From Paraperibacillus marinus (lineage in GTDB: Bacteria > Bacillota > Bacilli > Bacillales > DSM-1321), in assembly GCF_046237605.1 (NCBI RefSeq), contig NZ_CP143542.1, positions 992,001 through 1,056,000 of the forward strand: a stretch of 64,000 nt of DNA. Direction: 5' to 3'. The first letter of the stretch is position 1. Each line of letters begins with the position of its first letter. The notes beneath the pieces were generated by a model, which was given only the letters and a program-made list of their open reading frames with translations, was not told where the DNA came from and did no database searches. Below are positions 49,120 to 57,524 of this stretch, in pieces. The position numbers and the translations under genes are program-made.

Positions 49120-49638
49120 ATTAGCAAACAAGACATGATGGTAAACGAGGGCATCCGTGCCCGCGAACTTCGTCTAATTGACCAAAACGGAGAGCAATTA
49201 GGAATCAAAACAAAATTTGAAGCCTTAGAAATTGCTGCGCGTGTAAATCTTGACGTCGTATTGGTTGCTCCAAATGCAAAGCCTCCAGTAGCCCGTATCA
49301 TGGACTATGGAAAACATCGTTTCGAGCAGCAAAAGAAAGATAAAGAAGCACGCAAAAACCAAAAGATTATCAATCTTAAAGAGGTGCGCCTCAGCCCGAC
49401 AATCGAAGAACACGATTTTAATACAAAGCTGAAGAATGCCCGCAAATTCCTTGAAAAGGGAGACAAAGTAAAAGCATCGATCCGCTTCAAAGGACGTGCA
49501 ATCACACATAAAGAGATAGGCCAGCGTGTGCTTGACCGCTTCTCGGCAGCGTGCAAAGATATTTCTACTATTGAAACTCATCCTAAAATGGATGGCCGGA
49601 GCATGTTTATCTTATTAGCACCTAAAAACGAAAAGTAA
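49120..49638 (+). CDS. infC: Translation initiation factor IF-3 (ATT start)
   Basis: Binds the 30S subunit, keeps it apart from 50S and checks start codon fidelity. 172 residues with N domain (NEGIRARELRLIDQNGEQLG), lysine-rich linker (RFEQQKKDKEARKN) and C domain (EHDFNTKLKNARKFLEKGDK). The first ATG (49135) would drop the conserved ISKQD start; ATT at 49120 follows GGAGG at 49106-49110 and gives ISKQDMMVNEGIRARE, as in B. subtilis. A rare ATT start is the known basis of IF3 autocontrol. First gene of infC-rpmI-rplT. Confidence 0.95.
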   Translation: MSKQDMMVNEGIRARELRLIDQNGEQLGIKTKFEALEIAARVNLDVVLVAPNAKPPVARIMDYGKHRFEQQKKDKEARKNQKIINLKEVRLSPTIEEHDFNTKLKNARKFLEKGDKVKASIRFKGRAITHKEIGQRVLDRFSAACKDISTIETHPKMDGRSMFILLAPKNEK

Positions 49639-49659
49639 TGTTATGAGGAGGAATCCCTT

Positions 49660-49860
49660 ATGCCAAAAATGAAAACTCACCGTGGATCAGCTAAGCGCTT
49701 CAAAAAGACTGGATCCGGTAAACTGAAGCGTTCCAACGCTTACACAAGCCATTTATTTGCAAACAAGTCTACTAAAGCCAAGCGTAAGCTTCGCAAAGCA
49801 AGCCTCGTTAGCAAAGGTGACTTCAAACGCATTCGCCACATGTTAGACAACATTAAGTAA
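49660..49860 (+). CDS. rpmI: Ribosomal protein L35 (bL35)
   Basis: 66 residues, highly basic, starting MPKMKTHRGSAKRFKKTGSG, the bL35 signature. ATG after GAGGAGGAATCCCTT. It lies 21 bases after infC and 32 bases before rplT in the usual order. A 50S subunit component; codon use is strongly biased, as expected for a ribosomal protein. Confidence 0.98.
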   Translation: MPKMKTHRGSAKRFKKTGSGKLKRSNAYTSHLFANKSTKAKRKLRKASLVSKGDFKRIRHMLDNIK

Positions 49861-49892
49861 TTTAACCGAGATTTATATAGGAGGGAAATAAC

Positions 49893-50252
49893 ATGCCACG
49901 TGTAAAAGGCGGTACTGTTACTCGCAAACGTCGTAAAAAAGTCATAAAATTAGCTAAAGGTTACTATGGTGCAAAGCACATTCTCTTCAAAGTAGCTAAC
50001 CAACAAGTAATGAAATCCCTGCAATATGCATTCCGTGATCGCCGTCAGAAAAAGCGCGACTTCCGTAAGCTTTGGATCACTCGTATCAATGCAGCTGCAC
50101 GCATGAACGGTCTTTCTTACAGCCGTTTAATGCACGGCTTGAAGCTTGCCGGCATCGATGTAAACCGCAAAATGCTTGCTGAGCTTGCTGTAAGCGATGC
50201 TAATGCATTTGCTGAATTTGCAAACGCAGCTAAGAAACACCTTAACCAGTAA
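49893..50252 (+). CDS. rplT: Ribosomal protein L20 (bL20)
   Basis: 119 residues, basic, starting MPRVKGGTVTRKRRKKVIKL, with a C-terminal globular domain (LWITRINAAARMNGLSYSRL). Binds 23S rRNA early in 50S assembly and, in bacilli, represses its own operon through the infC leader. ATG preceded by AGGAGGGAA. Followed by a clean terminator that ends the infC operon. Confidence 0.98.
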   Translation: MPRVKGGTVTRKRRKKVIKLAKGYYGAKHILFKVANQQVMKSLQYAFRDRRQKKRDFRKLWITRINAAARMNGLSYSRLMHGLKLAGIDVNRKMLAELAVSDANAFAEFANAAKKHLNQ

Positions 50253-50259
50253 TATATAA

Positions 50260-50291
50260 GGGATGCTCGGTCTTCGGGCATCTTTTTTTAT
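50260..50291 (+). terminator. Terminator of infC-rpmI-rplT
   Basis: GATGCTCG / CGGGCATC hairpin followed by seven T. Confidence 0.88.
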
Positions 50292-50330
50292 TGGGATGCA
50301 TGACTATAAAATTAGAAGGAAAGCAGGATA

Positions 50331-50600
50331 ATGGAAGGGATACATATCTTACTATCATATTTTCTGATCATCAATATGGCGGCCCTTGGCATCATGAAAG
50401 CAGATAAGGAAAAGGCAAGGAAGAATCAATACAGAATTGCGGAAAGCACCCTTTGGCTGTTTGCTGCAGGCGGTGGCTCCCTCGGTGCGTGGATGGCGAT
50501 GTACCTCTTCAGGCATAAAACGAGACACCTTTCCTTCAAGCTGGGCTTCCCGCTGCTGGCGCTTGCCCATCTGTTCCTGCTGTATCTTTTATTAAAATAG
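50331..50600 (+). CDS. ysdA: DUF1294 family membrane protein (YsdA-like)
   Basis: 89 residues with three hydrophobic helices: HILLSYFLIINMAALGIM, STLWLFAAGGGSLGAWMAMYLF (LWLFAAGGGSLGAWMAMY) and LGFPLLALAHLFLLYLLL, and the loop RHKTRHLSFKLGFP that marks DUF1294. B. subtilis ysdA occupies the same place after rplT. Function unknown. ATG follows AAAGCAGGATA, a modest ribosome site. dut starts 28 bases later, so both are probably one transcript. Confidence 0.88.
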   Translation: MEGIHILLSYFLIINMAALGIMKADKEKARKNQYRIAESTLWLFAAGGGSLGAWMAMYLFRHKTRHLSFKLGFPLLALAHLFLLYLLLK

Positions 50601-50628
50601 TAAAGTATGGATGGATAAGGAGAAGTTT

Positions 50629-51081
50629 ATGATGAACTACAACTTAAAAGTCAAACTATTGAATGATGACGCCCTTATGCCGCACCAGGCGTATCCCGGG
50701 GACGCGGGTCTTGACCTCGCTTCGGCAGAAGAGAAAATCATCAGGCCCGGAGCAGCGGAGCTGATCAGCACAGGAATTGCGATTGAGCTTCCCGAAGGTA
50801 CGGAAGCCCAGGTAAGGCCAAGGAGCGGCCTGGCATTAAAGCATGCCGTAACAGTACTGAACAGTCCGGGGACCATTGATGAGGGATACAGAGGGGAAAT
50901 CAAGGTCATCTTAATCAACCATGGCCGGGAAGACTTCAAAGTGGAAAAGCAGATGAGGATTGCCCAGCTTGTTGTAGCGCCTGTAGCCCGCGTAACTATT
51001 TTGGAAGCTGGGGAATTATCGGCTTCCGTTCGGGGGCAGGGCGGCTTTGGCTCTTCCGGGACCCGGAAAGTGGAAGATTAG
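50629..51081 (+). CDS. dut: dUTP diphosphatase (trimeric dUTPase)
   Basis: Hydrolyses dUTP to dUMP, keeping uracil out of DNA and feeding thymidylate synthesis. 150 residues with all five motifs in order: DAGLDLAS, RPRSGLALKH, NSPGTIDEGYRGEIKVILIN, RIAQLVV and the C-terminal glycine-rich arm RGQGGFGSSG. ATG at 50629 has AAGGAG six bases upstream; an earlier in-frame start is within the preceding spacer. The copy looks chromosomal rather than phage-derived: codon use and position resemble its neighbours. Confidence 0.95.
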   Translation: MMNYNLKVKLLNDDALMPHQAYPGDAGLDLASAEEKIIRPGAAELISTGIAIELPEGTEAQVRPRSGLALKHAVTVLNSPGTIDEGYRGEIKVILINHGREDFKVEKQMRIAQLVVAPVARVTILEAGELSASVRGQGGFGSSGTRKVED

Positions 51082-51194
51082 CCCGAACCGGGACTGATGG
51101 GATGCAGGCAGTTTTACTGTTTTGCTTACAGTCGGAATTACGGCTGCGATCAGCCGCGTCATCTTAAGACATATCCAATAAGAGCGACATTTAC

Positions 51195-51226
51195 GAGTAA
51201 TCCAGATGCGGGTTACTCTTTTTCTA
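51195..51226 (+). terminator. Terminator of ysdA-dut
   Basis: GAGTAATCC / GGGTTACTC stem followed by TTTTTCT. Confidence 0.85.
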
Positions 51227-51267
51227 TGCCTGTAAATTAAGAAAACTCCAAAAATATAAATTTTCCA

Positions 51268-51323
51268 TTGAAAATACTTCTCAATTGCTGTTATGATGAT
51301 AAATGAAAATGATTATCATTACT
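51268..51323 (+). promoter_or_regulatory. Fur-controlled promoter of efeOBU
   Basis: TTGAAA (51268-51273), 18 bases, TATGAT (51292-51297), followed at 51305-51323 by GAAAATGATTATCATTACT, a near match to the 19-base Fur box GATAATGATTATCATTATC. Fur-Fe would sit on the start point and shut the iron uptake operon in iron-replete cells. Confidence 0.9.
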
Positions 51324-51345
51324 GATGAGCCTGGAGGATTACATA

Positions 51346-52200
51346 ATGAAAGTAATAAAAATCACTGGAGCCCTGATGTTATCAGGCAGCCTCTTATTTG
51401 GATGTTCAAACAATGAACAGGCTGAAAAAAACGAACCGGCAAAAGAAAATAAGAAAACAGAATCCAATGAAAAAGCCCTTAAAGAGGTAACGGATCAATA
51501 TAGGACGTATGCAATCGGAGAGATTGAACAGTTTGTAAAAGCAACAGACTCCTTTACAGCTGCAGTGAAGGCTGGAGATGTGGAAAAAGCCAAAGCATTG
51601 TACGCTCCTGCCCGAGTCCACTATGAGCGCGCCGAGCCGATTGCGGAAGCATTTGGCGATCTCGACCCGAAAATAGATGCGCGGGAAGGGGATGTACCTG
51701 CTCATGAATGGGGCGGATACCACCGGCTTGAGAAAGGGTTATGGCAGGAAAAAACAACAAAAGGCTATGAGAAATATGCGGATCAGCTCTTGAAGGACGT
51801 AACCCTGCTCCGGGCGAAGGCAGATACGGTTGAAGTGACGCCTGACTTATTGATCACAGGTGCCGTGGATCTGTTGAATGAGGTATCCACTTCAAAGGTA
51901 ACAGGCGAAGAAGATCGATATTCCCACACTGACCTTTATGACTTTGCTGCCAATGTAGAGGGAGCGGAAAAAATCTATCAGCTCCTTGACCCTGCCTTAA
52001 AAGAAAAGGATGCAGAACTTTCGAAGGAAATCGGTGACCGCTTTGCCCATGTGTTCAGCCTGCTGGACCAGCAGAAAAGAGGCGATGGATACAAGCTCTA
52101 CACAGATCTTACAAAAGCGGAGGTGAAGGAGCTCAGCCAGGCAATCGATGCGCTGGCAGAACCGCTCTCCCAAATCGGAATAGCAACGGAGGCGTCTTAA
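51346..52200 (+). CDS. efeO: Iron uptake lipoprotein EfeO (M75 / imelysin-like)
   Basis: 284-residue lipoprotein: signal peptide MKVIKITGALMLSGSLLFGC with lipobox LLFGC, then an acidic/lysine linker and a helical EfeO domain of the M75 family, with the HxxE-type metal motif HEWGGYHRLEKGLW (about residues 123-136). Anchored outside the membrane, it is thought to hand ferrous or ferric iron to EfeU. ATG 51346 is eight bases after GGAGG. First gene of efeO-efeB-efeU, under the Fur box. B. subtilis homolog: ywbM. Confidence 0.95.
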   Translation: MKVIKITGALMLSGSLLFGCSNNEQAEKNEPAKENKKTESNEKALKEVTDQYRTYAIGEIEQFVKATDSFTAAVKAGDVEKAKALYAPARVHYERAEPIAEAFGDLDPKIDAREGDVPAHEWGGYHRLEKGLWQEKTTKGYEKYADQLLKDVTLLRAKADTVEVTPDLLITGAVDLLNEVSTSKVTGEEDRYSHTDLYDFAANVEGAEKIYQLLDPALKEKDAELSKEIGDRFAHVFSLLDQQKRGDGYKLYTDLTKAEVKELSQAIDALAEPLSQIGIATEAS

Positions 52201-53498
52201 TGGCTGGAGATATGAACGGAAAAGAAGAATCGAATAGAGACGGCAAAAAGTTTTCCAGGAGAGAGATCCTTAAAACGGCTGGTGTCGGCGGTGTGGGAGT
52301 GCTCATCGGGGTCTCCGGACTCGGCGGCCTGCTTTCGATTACTGAGAGCAATGCCAAAAGCAAGGCGCCCGAGCAGGAAGATACTATTCCTTTCTACGGA
52401 AAGCATCAGGGCGGAATCCTCACAAAGGCGCAGGACCATGTATATTTCGCCTCGCTGGATGTGACCACTTCAAGTAAAGGGGATCTCGCCCGGCTGTTTA
52501 AGTCCTGGACGGAGGCTGCCGCACTGATGACTGAGGGAAAACCGGTCGGCGGCCATACAGACAATGGATATCTGCCCCCGAAAGATACTGGAGAGGCAGA
52601 CGGACTGTCACCATCCCATTTAACCATCACGTTTGGTGTCGGACCAAGCCTTTTTGTAAAGAATGGAACGGACCGGTTTGGTTTAAAGCATAAGCAGCCA
52701 AAAGAGCTGAAAGACCTTCCGAAATTCCCGCTGGATGCATTGGAAGAAGAATGGACCGGAGGCGATCTCTGCATACAGGCGTGTGCGGATGACCAGCAGG
52801 TTGCCTTCCACGCGGTAAGGAACCTGATCAGGATTGCAAGGGGCAAGGCTGTATTAAAGTGGGCCCAGCCGGGCTTTCAGCGTTCCAGGCAGTCAGATAA
52901 AAAGGAAGGTACGCCAAGGAATCTATTCGGCTTCAAGGATGGCACGGTGAATATGGATACAAACAATGAAGCAGAAATGAACAAGCATGTCTGGGTCCAG
53001 CCTGGAGACGGCCCGAACTGGCTTGCCGGAGGCAGTTATCTTGTGGTGAGAAGGATCCAGATGTTCCTTGAGGTGTGGGACCGCACCAATCTGAAGGAGC
53101 AGGAGAACACCTTTGGCAGGCATCGCAATACCGGTGCTCCGCTTGGCAAACACTCTGAATTCGATAAACTGGATCTAAAGCACAAAAATGAAAAAGGGGA
53201 ATATTCCATTCCTGCCGATTCCCATTCACGCCTCTCCCATGGAGATGGCTCACAGCAGATACTGCGCCGGGGCTTTTCCTACTCCAGCGGCATGGATGTG
53301 AAAACCGGAAGCTTTGATGCCGGACTTCTGTTTATGTGCTTCCAGCGCATGCCGAGCAGGCAGTTCATCCCCATCCAGGAGCGGCTGGCTAAAAGTGACA
53401 AGCTTAATGAATATACATCACATCGTGGCAGCGCATTATTCGCTTGCCTGCCTGGCACAAAACCGGGCGGTTATATAGGAGAGACTCTTTTTTACTAG
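52200..53498 (+). CDS. efeB: Deferrochelatase / DyP-type peroxidase EfeB
   Basis: 432-residue haem-dependent DyP peroxidase exported by the Tat route: twin-arginine motif FSRREILKT (about 19-27) and a hydrophobic stretch VGGVGVLIGVSGLGGLL. The DyP hallmark GFKDG is at residues 244-248, with the catalytic Asp 247; a proximal His lies later in the C-terminal half. Oxidises ferrous iron or releases iron from haem outside the cell, together with EfeU. The ATG shares a base with the efeO stop (TAATG), with GGAGG upstream. B. subtilis homolog: ywbN. Confidence 0.95.
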   Translation: MAGDMNGKEESNRDGKKFSRREILKTAGVGGVGVLIGVSGLGGLLSITESNAKSKAPEQEDTIPFYGKHQGGILTKAQDHVYFASLDVTTSSKGDLARLFKSWTEAAALMTEGKPVGGHTDNGYLPPKDTGEADGLSPSHLTITFGVGPSLFVKNGTDRFGLKHKQPKELKDLPKFPLDALEEEWTGGDLCIQACADDQQVAFHAVRNLIRIARGKAVLKWAQPGFQRSRQSDKKEGTPRNLFGFKDGTVNMDTNNEAEMNKHVWVQPGDGPNWLAGGSYLVVRRIQMFLEVWDRTNLKEQENTFGRHRNTGAPLGKHSEFDKLDLKHKNEKGEYSIPADSHSRLSHGDGSQQILRRGFSYSSGMDVKTGSFDAGLLFMCFQRMPSRQFIPIQERLAKSDKLNEYTSHRGSALFACLPGTKPGGYIGETLFY

Positions 53499-53527
53499 GT
53501 CCTCTATCCACTGAGGAGAGATATTTG

Positions 53528-55291
53528 ATGAAACGAATGGCCATTTATGTAAAAACACTGATCATTCTGTTTGCACTATCCCTGTTCTTCCAGGCAGGCC
53601 AAGGGGCAGCAGCCGGAGAAAATCATGATGAACTGTTTGTTCTCATTGGCGACAGCCTGATGAAAGCAAAGGATGGGGACAAGGACACCATCACAGCCAA
53701 CATGAACCAGTTTTCAGCGGACTGGAAATCCGTCAAGGATGCCGGCAGTAAACAGGCAGGGACGGTTGATGAAAAATTAAAAGAGGTCAACAGCCTGCTT
53801 GCGGAAGACACGCTGGATGAAGAAGAACTGGCCGGGGCATTATCCGCGTTATCAAGCGCAATGGCCTCCTATGATAAAGAACAAAACCCTGCTGATGAGG
53901 CAGCAGGGATGGAGCAGGTGAAAAAGCTTCTGCCGCTTATCGCCGATTTTGAGAAAGCTGCAGAAAACCCGTCCAATCCTGCCCTTTCTCCCTATTACGG
54001 AAAGGTCATGGCTCAATGGACGGCTTCCGAGAAGTTCGTGCATGATAAAAGCATTGCTTCTTATGGAAACATCGAACGTCATCTTGCGCTGGTTCGTATC
54101 TCGATTACCCAGGAGCCGGCAGACCTGGCCAAGGCAGACAGGAGTTTGAAAGATTTACATACAGAAGTGGAAAACTTCATAGCCGGCAAGTCAGCCAAAC
54201 AAGTCAAAGGGGATTATTCGCTTTCCGATGTATATGGCTTATTGAATGAAGCAGAAGAACAGATTGCAGGCGGGCAGCACCAGGCCGCCGTGAAGGGCCT
54301 GAATAAAATCCTGACCATCTGGCCGATAGTCGAGGGAGATGTCCAGACGAGGGACAGCGGATTGTACAGTGATATGGAAACAAAGGTACCTGCCGCTATA
54401 AGTCTATTAAACTCACAAAAAGTGGATGCTGAAAAAGCAGGGTCCATAGTGGGGGATCTTGGGGAAAGGCTTGCGCCTCTGTTAAAGAAAACCAGCTATT
54501 CATCCTGGGATTCAGCGCTGATCCTGCTGCGCGAAGGTCTTGAAGGGCTGCTGATCGTCGCCTTGCTGCTCTCATTCCTAAAGCAGATGGGGCAGGGAGA
54601 CAAACAGAAGTGGATATGGACCGGAGTGGCTGCGGGCGTATTTGCCAGTGCGCTATTGGCTGTAGCCATACATATGCTATTCTCCAGCCTCGCCGCTGCC
54701 TCAAGCAGGGAATACATCGAGGGCCTGATAGGACTTCTTGCTGTCATCATGATGCTGACAGTCGGTGTCTGGCTACACAGAAAATCCAATATTGGAGGCT
54801 GGAACAGGTATATCAGACAGCAGATGAATCAGGCGGTAGTAAAGGGCAGCCTCCTGTCATTTGCCGTGATAAGTTTTCTGTCCGTTTTCCGTGAAGGTGC
54901 AGAAACCATCATCTTCTATACAGGCATCACCCCCTATATAAGCATGCAGCAGCTTATAACAGGGATTGTCATAGCCGTCATCATATTGGCTGGCGCCGGT
55001 TATGCCATCATCTCCTACTCAGTGAAAATTCCGGTCCGGATCTTTTTCAGGGCAGCGACTCTCCTGATTTATGTGCTTGCCTTTAAAATCCTGGGAGTCA
55101 GCATCCATGCCCTGCAAATTTCAAAAGTGTTCCCGACCACCACAGTCACCAGCCTTCCTTTCATTGAGCCGATTGGATTTTATCCAACCTTGGAGACCGC
55201 CGTCTCACAGGTTCTGCTCCTTTTGATCATCGGAATGGCTGCATGGCTTATCAGAAAAAAAGAAACGGGAGCAGCGATTGCTGCCAAATAA
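53528..55291 (+). CDS. efeU: Iron permease EfeU (FTR1 family) with extracytoplasmic domain
   Basis: 587 residues. An N-terminal signal peptide or anchor (YVKTLIILFALSLFFQAG) is followed by a long extracytoplasmic helical region (about 30-325), then a seven-helix FTR1 permease domain. Two REXXE-type iron motifs are present: LREGLEGLL (about 334) and FREGAETIIFY (about 455). Glycine-rich helices such as LIVALLLSFLKQMG and VFASALLAVAIHML follow the family pattern. ATG at 53528 follows GAGGAGAGA; the frame is open further upstream inside efeB. Last gene of the operon; terminator follows. B. subtilis homolog: ywbL. Confidence 0.95.
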   Translation: MKRMAIYVKTLIILFALSLFFQAGQGAAAGENHDELFVLIGDSLMKAKDGDKDTITANMNQFSADWKSVKDAGSKQAGTVDEKLKEVNSLLAEDTLDEEELAGALSALSSAMASYDKEQNPADEAAGMEQVKKLLPLIADFEKAAENPSNPALSPYYGKVMAQWTASEKFVHDKSIASYGNIERHLALVRISITQEPADLAKADRSLKDLHTEVENFIAGKSAKQVKGDYSLSDVYGLLNEAEEQIAGGQHQAAVKGLNKILTIWPIVEGDVQTRDSGLYSDMETKVPAAISLLNSQKVDAEKAGSIVGDLGERLAPLLKKTSYSSWDSALILLREGLEGLLIVALLLSFLKQMGQGDKQKWIWTGVAAGVFASALLAVAIHMLFSSLAAASSREYIEGLIGLLAVIMMLTVGVWLHRKSNIGGWNRYIRQQMNQAVVKGSLLSFAVISFLSVFREGAETIIFYTGITPYISMQQLITGIVIAVIILAGAGYAIISYSVKIPVRIFFRAATLLIYVLAFKILGVSIHALQISKVFPTTTVTSLPFIEPIGFYPTLETAVSQVLLLLIIGMAAWLIRKKETGAAIAAK

Positions 55292-55293
55292 TA

Positions 55294-55326
55294 TAGCGGC
55301 TGCCTGGGGCAGCCGCTTATTTTAGT
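55294..55326 (+). terminator. Terminator of efeOBU
   Basis: AGCGGCTGCC / GGCAGCCGCT stem with three-base loop and TATTTTAG tail. Confidence 0.8.
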
Positions 55327-55377
55327 GGTGAAAAGGGATACTGGACTGTTGGAACTGGCGGAAATCCCTGTGGGGTG

Positions 55378-55600
55378 ATTTTAGATGAAAATCAGATGAT
55401 TTTGAAGACAATAGGCAGGCAAAACAGTTCATAGGAGAACAAAAAACGATGTGGGAACAGGGGGCTCGTCAAGTAATGTTATTTTAAGACGAAAATCAGA
55501 TGAAAAAACAGCGGAACAGTTTATAAAGAAATCTTTAAGACCAAAATCATGTGAAAAAACTGCCTAACAGGTCATAAAACACCAATATAAGACCAAGCCT
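55378..55600 (+). repeat. Degenerate tandem repeat, about 51-base period
   Basis: TTTAAGACGAAAATCAGATG (55483-55502) recurs as TTTAAGACCAAAATCATGTG from 55534 and as TATAAGACCAAG from 55586, giving periods of 51 and 52. Each unit then has GAAAAAAC, about 10 bases and AACAG-TTATAAA-like sequence. A diverged copy (TTTTAGATGAAAATCAGATG) is at about 55379. Non-coding. The remaining bases of 55327-55668 show nothing recognisable. Confidence 0.65.
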
Positions 55601-55668
55601 GCAATAATAGTTAACTGAAACGTCTTATATGTTTCAGCTGCGGCAAGAATGGTAATCAGGAAATTGTC

Positions 55669-56328
55669 ATGAATGGAGAGGATATATTGATCCTGGCTGC
55701 GTATATCATTTCGGCGGCCATATTGGTCCGCCTGCCTTTAATCGGTCGTCATGTAACTGTGCTGCATACTCTGGTTCATGAAACAGGACATGCCCTCACT
55801 GCATTGATGTTCGATGGAGAAGTAAAGAGCATGAAGCTGTTTTCCAATTCTGAAGGCGTCATATTGACAGGATCAAGATCAAGTATGGCCAGAATCATGA
55901 CCAGTCTGGCCGGCTATCCTTTTTCCTCAGGAATCAGTTTAATCTTTTTTATCCTGCTTTCAAACGGCCATGCCGAATGGGTATTTTATAGTTTGTTTTT
56001 ATTGGCCGCAGCGGCACTTTTGTTCTGGGTACGGAATATGTACGGCATGATCTGGTGTGCCGCCTTTCTTGCGCTGCTTGGGTGGGTGCTGTCAACGGGC
56101 AGTTCAGCATGGGTGACAGGGGTTTCCATGCTATTGGCAGGGACTGTCCTCGTCCAGTCCCTGTATTCTGCCTTCCATATTCTCTGCCTGAGTTTTAAGA
56201 ATCCCGGGGAGGCGGGCGATGCATCCAGCCTCGAGCAATTCACCTTCATTCCCGCCCAGGTGTGGGGAATTGCCTTTTTCGGGACTGCATTGGCGGCATT
56301 TGCCGCCGTCTGTTTTACCTGTATATAG
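55669..56328 (+). CDS. M50-like (site-2 protease type) membrane protein
   Basis: 219 residues with about six membrane helices. An HExxH zinc motif, TLVHETGHALTALMF, lies at about residues 35-49, and the following GEVKSMKLFSNSEGV strand is typical of M50B-like proteins. Helices include ISLIFFILLSNGHAEWVFYSLFLLAAAALLFWV (in part: WVFYSLFLLAAAALLFW) and WGIAFFGTALAAFAAVCF. ATG with only a modest AGGAAAT upstream. Resembles the family annotated as M50 metallopeptidases of unknown substrate in bacilli. It converges with sspI. Confidence 0.8.
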   Translation: MNGEDILILAAYIISAAILVRLPLIGRHVTVLHTLVHETGHALTALMFDGEVKSMKLFSNSEGVILTGSRSSMARIMTSLAGYPFSSGISLIFFILLSNGHAEWVFYSLFLLAAAALLFWVRNMYGMIWCAAFLALLGWVLSTGSSAWVTGVSMLLAGTVLVQSLYSAFHILCLSFKNPGEAGDASSLEQFTFIPAQVWGIAFFGTALAAFAAVCFTCI

Positions 56329-56347
56329 GGAGCATCCCACCCGGAAA

Positions 56348-56557
56348 TTATTGGTTCAGGCCGTTTTCAAGGAGCTGAATCATTTCCTTTTTTTCATTTT
56401 CAGGTGCGTTTTTCCAGAGGATTTCAAAAAGGACGCCGAGCCCTGGCAGCATTTTTTCCTCGCCCTTTTGAATGGCGTCAAGTATGGTTGCCTCAATCTG
56501 GTCCGGTGTATGGCCGGTTACATTATGTACTACCGCATGGCGCAGGTTGATGTTCAT
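56348..56557 (-). CDS. sspI: Small acid-soluble spore protein SspI
   Basis: 69 residues, MNINLRHAVVHNVTGHTPDQ to ...MIQLLENGLNQ, the SspI family found in forespores under SigG in B. subtilis. ATG on the minus strand with GGAGGGAAT upstream. It is divergent from ysgA, the usual arrangement. Role in the spore is not well defined; unlike alpha/beta-type SASPs it lacks their DNA-binding motif. Confidence 0.95.
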   Translation of the reverse strand: MNINLRHAVVHNVTGHTPDQIEATILDAIQKGEEKMLPGLGVLFEILWKNAPENEKKEMIQLLENGLNQ

Positions 56558-56678
56558 TTTATTCCCTCCAGCATAATTTGTTTTCCTTAGGTAGCTTTTG
56601 CTTTTCCGGCATTTAATATGTATGAAATCTGGGCTATAATAGGAAAATCAGTGTTAATGTCAAGGAGGGAAAAACGGA

Positions 56679-57434
56679 TTGAAATATTTTGAATCTCCCA
56701 AGAACCCTTCTGTAAAGAAGTGGAAGAAGCTGCTCACAAAGAAAGAGCGGGATAAAACGGGGAAATATTTAATTGAGGGATTTCATTTAGTGGAAGAAGC
56801 TTTGAAGGAGAAAGACCTGGTTTTGGAAATCATTCTCCAGGAGGATATTGAACTGCCATCGACCCTGGATCTAAGCGGCCAGGATATCACATATGTTTCG
56901 GCCGAGGTTATGAAGACTGTTTCTGATACAGAGGCCCCACAGGGGATTGCAGCAATCTGTGAACAGAGACATGCTGAGGCAGCCATCACAGGCGGCGGAC
57001 AGTTCCTGCTGGTGGATGCCGTGCAGGATCCGGGCAATCTCGGAACGATGATCCGGACAGCAGATGCAGCCGGAATGGATGGGGTCATCCTGGGGGAAGG
57101 GAGTGCGGATCCTTTTAATCCAAAGGTCATTCGTTCAACGCAGGGAAGCCTTTTTCATATACCGGTAATTAAAGCGGAGCTGTCCGGCTTCATAGCATCA
57201 CTTAAGGAAAAAGGCATACCGGTGTACGGGACCTCGCTCAAAGGGGCGCTGCCCTTTGAAACTGCTGAAAAGCAGACACGCTTCGCCCTCCTCGTAGGGA
57301 ATGAGGGAAAGGGCGTAGACGACAGATATCTGGCCGAAACCGATCAAAATCTCTATATCCCGCTATATGGCAGGAGCGAGTCCCTGAACGTAGCAGTGGC
57401 GGCAGGAATTCTCCTGTATCATCTAAAAAAATAA
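56679..57434 (+). CDS. ysgA: TrmH family RNA methyltransferase YsgA
   Basis: SPOUT-class RNA 2'-O-methyltransferase of 251 residues. An N-terminal substrate-binding domain (about 1-95, SPKNPSVKKWKKLLTKKERD) precedes the trefoil-knot SPOUT domain with LVDAVQDPGNLGTMIRTADAAG (in part: VQDPGNLGTMIRTAD), LLVGNEGKGVDDRYL and PLYGRSESLNVAVAAGILLY. Target rRNA or tRNA position unknown. TTG start following AAGGAGGGAAAAACGGA. B. subtilis ysgA lies at the same place. Confidence 0.93.
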   Translation: MKYFESPKNPSVKKWKKLLTKKERDKTGKYLIEGFHLVEEALKEKDLVLEIILQEDIELPSTLDLSGQDITYVSAEVMKTVSDTEAPQGIAAICEQRHAEAAITGGGQFLLVDAVQDPGNLGTMIRTADAAGMDGVILGEGSADPFNPKVIRSTQGSLFHIPVIKAELSGFIASLKEKGIPVYGTSLKGALPFETAEKQTRFALLVGNEGKGVDDRYLAETDQNLYIPLYGRSESLNVAVAAGILLYHLKK

Positions 57435-57476
57435 CAGCAGGCAGGCTTGCAGCTGCATATTCTATAAAAATTAAAT

Positions 57477-57505
57477 TTGAAACGCCTGTTGGGTTATATT
57501 ATAAT
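57477..57505 (+). promoter_or_regulatory. pheS promoter
   Basis: TTGAAA (57477-57482), 17 bases, TATAAT (57500-57505). Confidence 0.8.
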
Positions 57506-57524
57506 AAGTAGTAAATTTTAATAA

